From contig NZ_FOTB01000005.1 in assembly GCF_900114445.1 (NCBI RefSeq), positions 248,001 to 312,000 of the forward strand: a stretch of DNA of 64,000 nt, read 5' to 3'. Position 1 is the stretch's first letter. Every line of letters starts with the position of its first letter. The stretch is from Salinicoccus halodurans. GTDB lineage: Bacteria > Bacillota > Bacilli > Staphylococcales > Salinicoccaceae. The position numbers were made by a program, and so were the translations under genes. This document shows, piece after piece, positions 53,819-63,203 of the stretch. The notes beneath the pieces are model-generated. The model had not been told where the DNA came from. It saw only the letters and a list, made by a program, of their open reading frames with translations, and did no database searches.

Positions 53819-54018
53819 TATAGTCCAAATGGCTCATGGAATACAAAACTATTTATTTATTGCTTAAAAACATAGGCTGAGCCTGCCATATTAGAACCTT
53901 CGGAACCTCAGCACAGATTGATTTTATTCATAAAATACTGTAATATTCTGAATGATGAAACATATTTAAAGGGGGCATTTTCAGGGAATATTGTTTTATA
54001 TTGAAGGGGGAAGGTTTT

Positions 54019-54429
54019 ATGGCGGTCAATCCATATTTTATGTTTGAAAAAGAGGCGGGGGAAGCAGCGGAACTGTATGAAACTGCTTTTCAGACCCAGC
54101 CGGCAGAGTTGATGACCTACGGTGAGGTTCCCGGTGGTGAATATGAAGATTCACCGGATAAGGAACTGATCATTCACGGGAAAATCAACGTGGGCGGCAC
54201 TGAAATTATGTTTTCTGATGGAGGCGGTCAATCGGATATTGTCAAAGGCAATAATATCACTGTGGCTGTAACAGATAAACGCCTGGGTTATATTACACAT
54301 GCGTATGATGTCCTCAGAGACAGAGGGCAGGTTGAAATGGAACTGCAGGAAACATTTTTCGCTAAAGGACACGCAATGCTTACTGATGAATTTGGCATCA
54401 AATGGCAACTTAGCTGTCCGAACACATAA
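54019..54429 (+). CDS. PhnB-like VOC family protein
   Basis: A 136-residue protein starting AVNPYFMFEKEAGEAAELYETAF, with GEVPGGEYEDSPDKELIIHGKINVGGTEIMFSD, the pattern of PhnB/3-demethylubiquinone-methyltransferase-like VOC proteins. The ATG at 54019 follows GGGGGAAGG. The role of these small proteins is not established. A small membrane-protein gene follows after 12 bases. Confidence 0.8.
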   Translation: MAVNPYFMFEKEAGEAAELYETAFQTQPAELMTYGEVPGGEYEDSPDKELIIHGKINVGGTEIMFSDGGGQSDIVKGNNITVAVTDKRLGYITHAYDVLRDRGQVEMELQETFFAKGHAMLTDEFGIKWQLSCPNT

Positions 54430-54441
54430 GGGGGAAATCTT

Positions 54442-54669
54442 ATGTTAAGAATGTTTTGTGCAGTGATACCGGTACTCATCATTGTTCTTGCCACTATTTT
54501 TGACCCGTCATATATCTGGGCCCTGAATTTATTACTGGCGATTTTGGGGACGGTGTTCAGCAGTATAAATTTCAAATTCAGAAAGAACGGACTGTCGATA
54601 GTACTGTTGTTATTGAATATTGCAGTGCTGGTTTATTATGCTTTTTCCGTCTTTATGGCAATTATATAG
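54442..54669 (+). CDS. Small membrane protein, 75 residues
   Basis: A 75-residue protein with three hydrophobic segments (near 1-18, 24-40 and 52-74) and a short basic KFRKNG loop. A GGGGGAA site lies eight bases before the ATG. It follows the PhnB-like gene and ends in front of a terminator, so it is a real but unassigned gene. Confidence 0.65.
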   Translation: MLRMFCAVIPVLIIVLATIFDPSYIWALNLLLAILGTVFSSINFKFRKNGLSIVLLLLNIAVLVYYAFSVFMAII

Positions 54670-54674
54670 TGAAT

Positions 54675-54705
54675 AAAACCCGTAAGAAAAATTCTTACGG
54701 GTTTT
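54675..54705. terminator. Bidirectional terminator
   Basis: AAAACCCGTAAGAA pairs with TTCTTACGGGTTTT; convergent genes lie on both sides. Confidence 0.93.
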
Positions 54706-54708
54706 ATT

Positions 54709-55749
54709 TTACAGATAGGAATAATCGTCAAAGTTCAGCTCTGTCTCTTCACCATTCAGGAATTTTGCAACTTCCCTGCCGAGTACAGGGCTTGCCGTGA
54801 GTCCTGTCGAGCCCAGGCCGTTAGCAACGAAAACATTTTTTTCCACATATCCGATATACGGCATATAATCACGGGCGAATGGTTTGAGTCCGACCATCAT
54901 ATTGATATCCCTGATTTGAGAATCAGGGAAATACCGCTGTGCGAGTCCTTTGAGGTATTCATAGTTTTCCTGTGAAGGTTCTGCAGAGAAACTTTCTGTT
55001 TCTACATGTGTTGTACCGATTGCGTATTTGTTGGTACCCAGTTCCACCAGGTAGATCGGGCCGAGTGCCATGACGACAGGTGTATCTGCTGTTTTTACCG
55101 CTTCTTCTACTTCAAAATGGAAAACTTCAGAACGCTGATGCCTGATTTCAGGCTGGTAACCCTGCTCTATCGCCCAGGCACCTGAAGCATAGATCAAAAG
55201 ACCCTCCGCTTTTTTGTGTTCGAAATCTTGATTGATCCATTGTCCTCCATGGTGCAGGAATCCTGCTTTTAAAGCTTTCAGCAGATTGGCGCCTTCAATC
55301 TGGCCGCCGCCTTCTACATAAACACCGGGATACAGATCTGTCAGATGCGGATGCATCTTTTTCACATCTTCCCTCTGTACTTTATATACTTCTCCCATTT
55401 CAGGAGCATTTTCTTTTTTTGAATGGATTCGGTTGAACCCTTTTTCCAGTACAACATCATCTTTGAAAAGACAAAGCGCACCTTCCCGTTTATAGCCGGT
55501 TGATACTCCGGTTTCCGCTTCTATCGTTTCAACGAATTCAGGATAGTATCTCGCTCCGGCTGTCACAAGACGATACCAGTTCTTGTTGCGTTTCTGACTG
55601 ACCCAGGGGCAGATGATGCCGGCTGAAGCGGCAGTGGCCTGGCCGGTATCGGCACGGTCGTATAATGTGACAGTATGGCCGGCTTTGGCAAGGTGGTAGC
55701 CTATGGAAGCGCCTGCAATGCCGCCTCCTGCGATTGTGTATGTTGACAT
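54709..55749 (-). CDS. FAD-dependent D-amino acid/glycine-oxidase-type oxidoreductase
   Basis: A 346-residue DAO-family flavoprotein. The FAD motif TIAGGGIAGASIGYHLAKAGHTV is at the N-terminus, with AASAGIICPW after it and, at the C-terminus, VANGLGSTGLTASPVLGREVA. The start at 55749 is chosen because GGGAGTGA lies eight bases upstream. It oxidises a small amine or amino acid; the substrate is not visible. It is a single gene convergent with the small membrane gene. Confidence 0.85.
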   Translation of the reverse strand: MSTYTIAGGGIAGASIGYHLAKAGHTVTLYDRADTGQATAASAGIICPWVSQKRNKNWYRLVTAGARYYPEFVETIEAETGVSTGYKREGALCLFKDDVVLEKGFNRIHSKKENAPEMGEVYKVQREDVKKMHPHLTDLYPGVYVEGGGQIEGANLLKALKAGFLHHGGQWINQDFEHKKAEGLLIYASGAWAIEQGYQPEIRHQRSEVFHFEVEEAVKTADTPVVMALGPIYLVELGTNKYAIGTTHVETESFSAEPSQENYEYLKGLAQRYFPDSQIRDINMMVGLKPFARDYMPYIGYVEKNVFVANGLGSTGLTASPVLGREVAKFLNGEETELNFDDYSYL

Positions 55750-55890
55750 GTAAATCACTCCCGTAAAATATTATAACGTAAACTCTGAAGAGACATAGGT
55801 AAAAACTTAAGAAATATTTAAGAATTGCTTCATATTTTAATAATGATCAATGATTATTCTCTGTATATATCAAAATTAAGGAGAATGATT

Positions 55891-56316
55891 ATGAAGAAAT
55901 TTACAGGTTTATCACTTTTGAGTATTTTACTATTGGCACTTCTGGGTGTCCCCCGGGTAATCGGCCACGATCTGGGATGGCTGGATGAGGGCACATTTAT
56001 AAATTCATTATTTGTGTTCATCCCGATTCTGATATGGCTGGCAGTGGCAGTAATGAAAAAGCAGATATATCCTTTTAGACTTATGTTGATGCTTGGTGTT
56101 GCCTTTGGAGTGATGCTGGCTCTCACACACCAGGTATTATGGACGTCCTCTTTTGAAGCGCCGCCGCAACTGGGAGGAAATCTGACGGACACCCCGGCAT
56201 ACATCAGGATATTTGTGCCAAGGATTGCAGTAGTATTCAGCGGTATAATGACAGGTACAATCATGGGTGTACTGCTTGGGGGAGTAGCATTTATCATCCG
56301 TAAATTGATAAGATGA
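55891..56316 (+). CDS. Small membrane protein of a two-component operon
   Basis: A 141-residue protein. The ATG at 55891 follows AAGGAG; the frame runs further up without one. It has about four membrane segments (near 3-20, 32-55, 60-82 and 105-138) and an extracytoplasmic loop of EAPPQLGGNLTDTPAYIRI. It lies 25 bases before the histidine kinase gene, so it is probably part of its operon and may act in sensing or be a target. No family is recognised. Confidence 0.65.
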   Translation: MKKFTGLSLLSILLLALLGVPRVIGHDLGWLDEGTFINSLFVFIPILIWLAVAVMKKQIYPFRLMLMLGVAFGVMLALTHQVLWTSSFEAPPQLGGNLTDTPAYIRIFVPRIAVVFSGIMTGTIMGVLLGGVAFIIRKLIR

Positions 56317-56341
56317 TGTAAACAGGGTACGGAGGGATAGG

Positions 56342-57460
56342 ATGACGATAAAACAACGATTGCTGCTATCCAATATATTGTTGGTTGTCTTACCGGTCGC
56401 CGCATTTTTTGTCATTGAAATCCTGCTGGGATATGTATTCTTTGTTTTTTTGGGACAGTCCCTCAATGAAAATAATATAGGTACATTTACAGCTGCACGG
56501 CTGATTCTTTTTGCTCTGGCAATCATCGTCATAAACAGTCTGCTGATCTTATTGCTTTCAAGGACAATTATAAAACCATTGAATAAACTGAGAGCGGCTG
56601 CCAGAGAAATAGGCCGTGGCAATCTGGAATTTTCAGTGGATACTTCAGGGAATGATGAACTTTCCGATTTGGCCCGCGAGTTTGATGACATGCGTTTGAA
56701 GTTAAAAGCTTCGAAAGAATTGAATGAAGCCTATATCGAAGAGAAAAGAACAATGATTGAAAGCATTGGTCATGACCTGAAGACTCCTGTCACGTCCATA
56801 CAGGGATATGTTGATGGTCTGATTGATGGAGTGGCAGCGACACCGGAGAAGAGGAAAAAATATTTAAGAACGATTGCAGCTAAAACGAGGGAACTTGACA
56901 AGCTGATCGACGAGCTGTCTTTATTCTCAAATTTGAATATGGAAGAGTCCCCGCTGGAAAAGGAATGTATCGAGCTGGATCAATTTTTGAGCCACATCAT
57001 CGACGAAGCAAAACTTGAACTGGAAGATGAAAAAATTGAGTGGTCCTATGAACATCCGACAGAGATTGACATTGTTATCCCCGCGGACAGGATGAAACTT
57101 TCAAGAGTGTTCACGAACTTGCTGAACAACAGCGTGAAGTACAGGTGCAGAGAAAACCACGTAATAGATATCAGACTCTCGCGGACAGGAAATGATGCTG
57201 TCGTGGACATTAAAGATAATGGAAGAGGGATAGACAGAGAGGTTCTGCCCAAAATTTTCGAACCGTTTTACAGAGAGGAATCGTCGCGTAATAAAAAAAC
57301 CGGAGGCAGCGGGCTGGGCCTTTCCATTGTGGAAAATATTGTAAGGAGTCACGGCGGGCAAATAGATATTAAAAGTGAACAGGGCGAGTGGACGATGGCT
57401 ACAGTAAAACTCCCCCTGAGCGAGGTGCAGAATGACCAGAGTACTGATTATAGAAGATAA
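56342..57460 (+). CDS. Sensor histidine kinase
   Basis: A 372-residue membrane histidine kinase with two membrane segments (about 8-38 and 52-72) and only a short extracytoplasmic loop between them, a HAMP domain (about 73-125), the HisKA phosphoacceptor His144 in ESIGHDLKTPV, and HATPase motifs NLLNNSVKY (N box), DNGRGID (G1) and GGSGLGLSIV (G2). The short loop suggests sensing of the membrane or of the partner protein rather than a soluble ligand. It overlaps the response-regulator gene by 29 bases. Confidence 0.93.
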   Translation: MTIKQRLLLSNILLVVLPVAAFFVIEILLGYVFFVFLGQSLNENNIGTFTAARLILFALAIIVINSLLILLLSRTIIKPLNKLRAAAREIGRGNLEFSVDTSGNDELSDLAREFDDMRLKLKASKELNEAYIEEKRTMIESIGHDLKTPVTSIQGYVDGLIDGVAATPEKRKKYLRTIAAKTRELDKLIDELSLFSNLNMEESPLEKECIELDQFLSHIIDEAKLELEDEKIEWSYEHPTEIDIVIPADRMKLSRVFTNLLNNSVKYRCRENHVIDIRLSRTGNDAVVDIKDNGRGIDREVLPKIFEPFYREESSRNKKTGGSGLGLSIVENIVRSHGGQIDIKSEQGEWTMATVKLPLSEVQNDQSTDYRR

Positions 57461-58112
57461 CGCAAGCATAGCTGAAATCGAAAGAGATTATCTCGAAGTC
57501 AATGACATCGGTTCGGATATTGTTTTGAATGGCAGAGACGGTCTCCGTATGGTTTACACAGGCGGCTATGATCTTATAGTACTGGATATCATGCTGCCGG
57601 ATATAGACGGTTTTGAAATATTGAAAAAGATCCGTGATGAGGTGGATGTTCCGATTTTAATGGTGACAGCCAAGGTATCTGACATCGATATCGTAAGAGG
57701 GTTGAATCTGGGTGCCGATGACTATATCACCAAGCCGTTCAGTCCCAACGAGCTCGTTGCCAGGGTGAAATCCCATGTAACCAGGTACCAAAGGATTATG
57801 GAGAAGAATTCTTCTGATGGAAAAACAGAAATAAGGGGACTGGCCATTGATCCCGAATCAAGAGTTGTCACTTTGGACGGGAAACAGATCATTCTGACGG
57901 CCAAAGAATTTGATATTCTTCACTTCTTGTCCACACATCCGAATCAGGTGTTTTCCAGAGAGCATCTATTTGACAGAATATGGGGCGGGGAAGCTTTGGG
58001 TGATCTCAGTACGGTGACTGTCCATATCAGAAAAATCAGGGAGAAGATCGAGTGGAATGATCAGAAGTATATAGAAACAGTATGGGGAGTAGGATATAAG
58101 TTTTTGGACTAA
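57432..58112 (+). CDS. OmpR/PhoB-family response regulator
   Basis: A 226-residue regulator: receiver domain with the acidic pocket IIEDN, the phosphoacceptor Asp52 in LIVLDIMLPDIDG, the KPF lysine, and a winged-helix DNA-binding domain (LTAKEFDILHFLSTHPNQVFSREHLFDRIWG, VTVHIRKIREKI). It is encoded behind its kinase, the reverse of the usual staphylococcal order, and starts inside it. Its targets cannot be read here. Confidence 0.95.
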   Translation: MTRVLIIEDNASIAEIERDYLEVNDIGSDIVLNGRDGLRMVYTGGYDLIVLDIMLPDIDGFEILKKIRDEVDVPILMVTAKVSDIDIVRGLNLGADDYITKPFSPNELVARVKSHVTRYQRIMEKNSSDGKTEIRGLAIDPESRVVTLDGKQIILTAKEFDILHFLSTHPNQVFSREHLFDRIWGGEALGDLSTVTVHIRKIREKIEWNDQKYIETVWGVGYKFLD

Positions 58113-58140
58113 TCCACATAAGGAAGGCTGGAAGGTGACC

Positions 58141-58668
58141 ATGTATAAAGAACTCGAAAATATTTTCGATGAACTGGAAACATTGCGTAATGATTATTTC
58201 AGTACCGATACATTTAACAGGGATATATATAAACGGACAGTGCCGGATAAATGGAGTGTAGGTGAAGTGATCTATCATTGTTATCTGCTTTTGAAACTGA
58301 CCCGTCAGCTTTCTCAGGTGTATGTCCCGTTAGCAGGAAGTTACATGAAACTGTTACATCAGAGACCGAAGTATTACGACGGGAGGATGGAAAATATATA
58401 TGCCGGGAAAACGATGCAGGCACCTGCCGTATTGATTCCAAATATGAGAAAGGAATACACTAAAGGCGAGCTCCGGCTGATGCTTGAAGAAGAAACGGAT
58501 AAACTTAAAAAGTGTCTGGAAGGTTTGAACAAAGATGAGCTGTACTGGATCAGATATCCGGATCCTGTTCCTGGTTATCCGAACATCATACAGACGGTGA
58601 AAGTGGCGAAGATCCACGAAGCGCATCATTACAGAATTGTACTGGAAAGGGTGGGGGAGTATCGATAA
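58141..58668 (+). CDS. DinB-like (DUF664) protein
   Basis: A 175-residue protein of the DinB/YfiT fold: a four-helix bundle with histidines for a metal site in VIYHCYLLLKL and IHEAHHYRIVLE, and DKWSVGEVIYH, the family opening. The ATG at 58141 has GGAAGG five bases upstream. This fold is used in metal-dependent thiol transferases such as bacillithiol S-transferases. A metallopeptidase-like gene overlaps its 3' end by 32 bases. Confidence 0.8.
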   Translation: MYKELENIFDELETLRNDYFSTDTFNRDIYKRTVPDKWSVGEVIYHCYLLLKLTRQLSQVYVPLAGSYMKLLHQRPKYYDGRMENIYAGKTMQAPAVLIPNMRKEYTKGELRLMLEEETDKLKKCLEGLNKDELYWIRYPDPVPGYPNIIQTVKVAKIHEAHHYRIVLERVGEYR

Positions 58669-59224
58669 GTATGAATTGAATATTTTTGATGATAAGAAGT
58701 CATTAAACATCATTACTGCGATATCAGTAATCATTACGGTAATTATGCTGATTCCTCCCATATGGATGGACGGCGGGGCATTTTTGGCACAGATGACAGA
58801 CGGCGGTGTCGAATTCAGGGTCACATTCGGTACAATATTGATCACGCTGGCATTGCTCTTTGCTGTATTCACATTCCATGAGGGAATACACGGGCTGTTT
58901 TTCAAGTTGTTTTCACCAGCAACCAAAGTGAAATTCGGGTATATGTCAGGAATGCTTTATGCCACTGCCCCCGGTGAAGTATATTCCAGAAAGCAGTATA
59001 TAGTCATCATATTGATGCCATTCCTCCTCATCACGGCTATATTGCTGCTGTTGATGTTTACATTTCCGCATGCGTCCTATAAATACCTGCTTGCAATACA
59101 CACGGGCGGATGCGCAGGTGATTTTTATTACGTGTACCTGATGCTGAAATACAGGAATTTAAAATATGCCGAGGATACAGATGTGGGTATGACCCTTTAT
59201 GAAACACAGCCAAATAATAGCTGA
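58637..59224 (+). CDS. DUF3267-type putative zinc metallopeptidase
   Basis: A membrane protein of up to 195 residues with four hydrophobic segments. The second hydrophobic helix carries HEGIHGLFFK, an HExxH zinc motif, and a later GGCAGDFYYVYLM supplies the acidic ligand, the layout of DUF3267 zincin-like proteins. The start is uncertain: TTG at 58637 has no ribosome site, while GGTGGGGGAG at 58650-58659 fits a TTG at 58676. It overlaps the DinB-like gene and is probably coupled to it. Confidence 0.75.
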   Translation: MYWKGWGSIDKYELNIFDDKKSLNIITAISVIITVIMLIPPIWMDGGAFLAQMTDGGVEFRVTFGTILITLALLFAVFTFHEGIHGLFFKLFSPATKVKFGYMSGMLYATAPGEVYSRKQYIVIILMPFLLITAILLLLMFTFPHASYKYLLAIHTGGCAGDFYYVYLMLKYRNLKYAEDTDVGMTLYETQPNNS

Positions 59225-59231
59225 CTGCCAG

Positions 59232-59245
59232 CGAACGTAGGTTCG
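59232..59245 (+). promoter_or_regulatory. LexA/SOS box in front of dinB
   Basis: CGAACGTAGGTTCG matches the Firmicutes LexA consensus CGAACRNRYGTTCG at 13 of 14 positions. A TATAAT lies at 59255-59260, so the box covers the -35 region of the dinB promoter. The same bases can also fold as a short terminator stem for the preceding gene (CGAAC/GTTCG, followed by TTTT), so both roles must be weighed. Confidence 0.6.
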
Positions 59246-59293
59246 CTTTTATGTTATAATGAAGTAACTAAGAATTAATGTCAGGTGAAACAA

Positions 59294-60361
59294 ATGGAAA
59301 GAAGGATAATTCATATTGATATGGACGCATTTTTTGCCCAGGTGGAGCAGCGGGACAATCCGGAATACCGCGGCAAACCGATAATTGTCGGCGGAAAATC
59401 ATGGAGCAGGGGTGTTGTGTCCACTGCAAGCTATGAAGCCAGGAAATACGGTGTACACTCTGCGATGCCCACGAAACAGGCACATAAGCTGTGCCCCGAC
59501 GGGATATACCTGACACCCAGATTTGAACGGTATAAAGAAATCTCTAAAACAGTCATGGAGATTTTCCTGAAGTATACCGAAGTTGTCGAACCTCTGTCTC
59601 TCGACGAGGCCTATCTCGATATCACCCATCTGGTCTCAAGAGAGCGTACTGCGCGGTCGATAGCACTCAGCATCCAAAAAGAGATTTATGATGCTACGAA
59701 ACTGACATCATCGAGCGGTATTTCCTATAACAAGTATTTGGCTAAAATTGCTTCGGGGATGAATAAACCCGCAGGCACGACTGTGTTCCATTACGATAAC
59801 GTGCAGGACGTGCTGAATGGACTGCCTATCGGAAAATTCCCCGGAGTCGGGCAGGTGACGGAAGAAAAAATGAAAGATCTTGGCATATATACAGGCCGGG
59901 ATCTGTATAATTGGTCAGAGGAAGAATTGATCAGGCATTTTGGCAAAAGGGGAGCAGGGCTTTATCAAAAAGCAAGAGGCATAGGTACAGCAGAGTTGAA
60001 AGTGGAAAGGGTCAGAAAGTCTGTAGGTAAAGAAACCACATTCAACTATGACATCAACGATGATGTTGAAATCCTCAAAGTATTGGAGACGCTGAGTGAT
60101 AAAGTGAGTAACAATCTGGACAGGCATCAATTTGCAGGCAGGGTCGTGACTGTAAAGACAAAGACAGCCGATTATGCCACACATACAAAGCAGATGATGA
60201 CGGATAATCCCATTTTTCGAGGAGAGGAGATATTTCGTTATGCATATTCCTTATACCATGATGTGAAAAGCCCCGAAGAGCCGATAAGGCTCATCGGGGT
60301 GACAGTATCTCACTTATCAGAACGCACATACCGGAATTTGACGATATATGATTTCTTATAA
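59294..60361 (+). CDS. dinB: DNA polymerase IV
   Basis: A 355-residue Y-family polymerase. Palm motifs [14 protein letters not shown] and [13 protein letters not shown] carry the metal-binding acidic residues, [13 protein letters not shown] is the steric-gate region, and [26 protein letters not shown] and the little-finger domain follow. It performs error-prone translesion synthesis. The ATG at 59294 is five bases after AGGTGA. A LexA-like box lies upstream (59232), so damage induction is likely. Confidence 0.95.
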   Translation: MERRIIHIDMDAFFAQVEQRDNPEYRGKPIIVGGKSWSRGVVSTASYEARKYGVHSAMPTKQAHKLCPDGIYLTPRFERYKEISKTVMEIFLKYTEVVEPLSLDEAYLDITHLVSRERTARSIALSIQKEIYDATKLTSSSGISYNKYLAKIASGMNKPAGTTVFHYDNVQDVLNGLPIGKFPGVGQVTEEKMKDLGIYTGRDLYNWSEEELIRHFGKRGAGLYQKARGIGTAELKVERVRKSVGKETTFNYDINDDVEILKVLETLSDKVSNNLDRHQFAGRVVTVKTKTADYATHTKQMMTDNPIFRGEEIFRYAYSLYHDVKSPEEPIRLIGVTVSHLSERTYRNLTIYDFL

Positions 60362-60367
60362 ATGCCA

Positions 60368-61384
60368 TTAATCAGTGCTTACTTTTATATCCACCTTCTT
60401 GACTTCTCCGGTTGTTTTTTCATGCTGAACGATCATCTGGTAAATAATTATAATTTCATACAGGACATGAATTTTAAATGCTTCTTTTTCTTCATCCATC
60501 CCTTTAATCTGGCGCCGCAGCGATCTGATTGAGGGATTCGTCATTTTTAAGGAAGAAAAGTCGGTGTTCAAATATCGGGCGATTTCATTCATTGCTTCTT
60601 TTTCCACATCAGAAAAATCCATTGCAATATTTTCAGGCAGATATATCAGATTGCCTACATGGATGAAATAGAGCTTCTTGAACTGAATTTCACGCTCCAG
60701 CCGGTTCATCAGCCGCATCTCTTCGCGGTTCGATCTATGATACTTTAATTCATCCTGCTGATACTTCAGAAGTTTCTCTGATTCGGTGATCTGTTTTTGA
60801 ATGCTGCCATATTCTTTTTCGGATCTTTTCGAGATGAATCTGCTCTCAGTGAGCTCTTCAAGCCTTTGTATCAATAGTTTATGGGTCTTTTTCGTTGTGG
60901 ACCTGGTCATTTCCTGTATCTGACCCGTGTATTTAGGCGGTAGAATTAAAAAGTTGATAAGAGTGCTGATTGCCAGTCCAATAGTAGTTGTGGCCAGGCG
61001 TGAGAAGAAATTGTAAAAATAAGCATCTCCGACAGACGGTACCATTGCAACGGCCGTGATACCCGCAACAAGTACACCTGCCTGCAGATTCAATTTATAA
61101 GTGACAAAAATTGTCAGTGTAGCTGCGAGGGAATATGTGAAGGCACTTTCTCCGAAAAGGTAAAGTGACACAACAGCGATAAACGCGCCGATGATGGATG
61201 CGGGAAACCTGACATACGCTTTTTTTAGAGAGGCATATGCAGTGGGTTCAATCGTAACTATTGCCGTTATGACCGCGAATATTGGAGGCAGATTCAGCAT
61301 CATGCAGATTATCGCAGTAAGGAATGTGGAAATACCTGTTTTTATAATTCTCGGACCAATAATTTTACGTATATCAAAAGTCAT
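60368..61384 (-). CDS. Aromatic acid exporter family protein (FUSC-like)
   Basis: A 338-residue protein. About six membrane helices in residues 1-165 (GISTFLTAIICMMLNLPPIFAVITAIVTIEPTAYASLKKAYVRFPASIIGAFIAV is the typical start) are followed by a long cytoplasmic helical region of about 170 residues with coiled-coil character. This is the plan of the aromatic acid exporter/FUSC family; S. aureus has such a gene next to map (from memory). The C-terminal part is much longer than the membrane core needs. It is divergent from map. Confidence 0.85.
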   Translation of the reverse strand: MTFDIRKIIGPRIIKTGISTFLTAIICMMLNLPPIFAVITAIVTIEPTAYASLKKAYVRFPASIIGAFIAVVSLYLFGESAFTYSLAATLTIFVTYKLNLQAGVLVAGITAVAMVPSVGDAYFYNFFSRLATTTIGLAISTLINFLILPPKYTGQIQEMTRSTTKKTHKLLIQRLEELTESRFISKRSEKEYGSIQKQITESEKLLKYQQDELKYHRSNREEMRLMNRLEREIQFKKLYFIHVGNLIYLPENIAMDFSDVEKEAMNEIARYLNTDFSSLKMTNPSIRSLRRQIKGMDEEKEAFKIHVLYEIIIIYQMIVQHEKTTGEVKKVDIKVSTD

Positions 61385-61439
61385 ATTATAACTTCTTTCT
61401 CTAAATTTAAGCTGTATTGACAGTATAGCATGAAGAATT

Positions 61440-61448
61440 TGTTATAAT
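61440..61448 (+). promoter_or_regulatory. Extended -10 promoter of map
   Basis: TGTTATAAT is an extended -10 element about 40 bases before map. A TTGACA at 61417 is 20 bases ahead of it, longer than ideal. Confidence 0.55.
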
Positions 61449-61476
61449 GAAAATGAAAACATATTTTTAAAAGTAA

Positions 61477-62244
<768 letters not shown>

Positions 62245-62249
62245 TATTA

Positions 62250-62276
62250 GAACCCGGGAACTCTGTTCCCAGGTTC
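62250..62276 (+). terminator. map terminator
   Basis: GAACCCGGGAAC pairs with GTTCCCAGGTTC (one mismatch), then an AT-rich tail. Confidence 0.8.
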
Positions 62277-62298
62277 ATTATTTTAAAGAATGGCATAC

Positions 62299-62345
62299 AA
62301 AAAGGACTGAAGGCCTGAGTGATCAGGTTGGTTCCAGTCCTTTTT
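62299..62345. terminator. Bidirectional terminator
   Basis: AAAAAGGACTG pairs with CAGTCCTTTTT around an inner hairpin CCTGA/TCAGG, with T-runs on both strands. Confidence 0.75.
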
Positions 62346-62374
62346 GCCATCCTTCTATATTGAATCAACCGGCC

Positions 62375-62569
62375 TTAAGCGGGGCTTCTCTTATCAACCG
62401 GTCCCTCTGTCTCTTCAGGCAGTTGATCTTCTGGAAGGATGTCGGTATCTTGGGGAGTCTCTTCTTCAAGATGTCGGTCGGTTAAGTCATAAAGAGCACT
62501 GCTTCCGCCGCCTTCGTTTTGCATACGATCGATACCGCGTTCGGGAGTACCTCTTTCTTTGATATGCAT
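62375..62569 (-). CDS. Small acidic hypothetical protein
   Basis: A 64-residue protein from the ATG at 62569, eight bases after AAGGAGG; the ATG at 62575 is too close to it. The sequence is hydrophilic, with HIKERGTPERGIDRMQNEGGGSSALYDL followed by a long acidic, proline-rich tail, so it is probably unstructured. The excellent ribosome site and terminator make it credible as a gene. No family recognised. Confidence 0.65.
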   Translation of the reverse strand: MHIKERGTPERGIDRMQNEGGGSSALYDLTDRHLEEETPQDTDILPEDQLPEETEGPVDKRSPA

Positions 62570-62636
62570 CTTCATCCCCTCCTTACCTCTAGTATACCTC
62601 AAAATAGTGTAAAATAACATCATTCAAGCTATTAGC

Positions 62637-63203
62637 TTACTTATTTTCATATCCATCAGTAATCAAATCGACTTTGCCATTATCCGGGTTAATAACCAAT
62701 CCATGTACGGGAATATCAGGCACCATAAGCGGATGGCTCCGGACTTTCTCAACATTCCCTTTCACGCTCTCTTCAACACTGTCGAACCCTTTGAGCCATT
62801 CTTTGATATCAATGCCGGAGTGTTTCAAAGTTTCAAATACATTCGGTTCTATGCCGCGTTTCTCCATCTCTTCCATGACAGGTTCCGGCTGAAGTGCTCC
62901 AAAGCCGCAATCGTGGTGTCCCATTATGACTACTTCATCGGCACCGAGCATGTATGCTGCGACCAGTATACTCCTCATCGTACTGCCGTAAGGATGGGAG
63001 ATCATTGCACCGGCATTCTGGATATGTTTGATATCTCCATTTTTAAGGCCGAGCGCCTTCGTTGATAATTCTGTCAATCTTGTATCCATGCAGGAAACAA
63101 GGACCATCTTCTTATCAGGTGATTTCGTCGTCGTGTACTTCTCGTACTCTTTGTTTTCTACGAACTGCTGGTTGAATTCAAGTAAATCATGCAATAGACT
63201 CAT
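62637..63203 (-). CDS. Beta-carbonic anhydrase
   Basis: A 188-residue beta-class carbonic anhydrase of the short (YvdA/CanA-like) type. The zinc ligands are Cys38 (VSCMDTR, with Asp40/Arg42) and His96...Cys99 in MGHHDCGFG. It interconverts CO2 and bicarbonate. Its start lies within the 3' end of the YihY gene (17-base overlap), so it is translated from the same minus-strand transcript. Confidence 0.92.
   Translation of the reverse strand: MSLLHDLLEFNQQFVENKEYEKYTTTKSPDKKMVLVSCMDTRLTELSTKALGLKNGDIKHIQNAGAMISHPYGSTMRSILVAAYMLGADEVVIMGHHDCGFGALQPEPVMEEMEKRGIEPNVFETLKHSGIDIKEWLKGFDSVEESVKGNVEKVRSHPLMVPDIPVHGLVINPDNGKVDLITDGYENK

Noticed and set aside
53819-54018. Short repeats AGGCTGAGCCT and CCTTCGGAACC before the PhnB-like gene
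   Set aside because: No known riboswitch core or T-box element could be assembled; treated as an ordinary leader.
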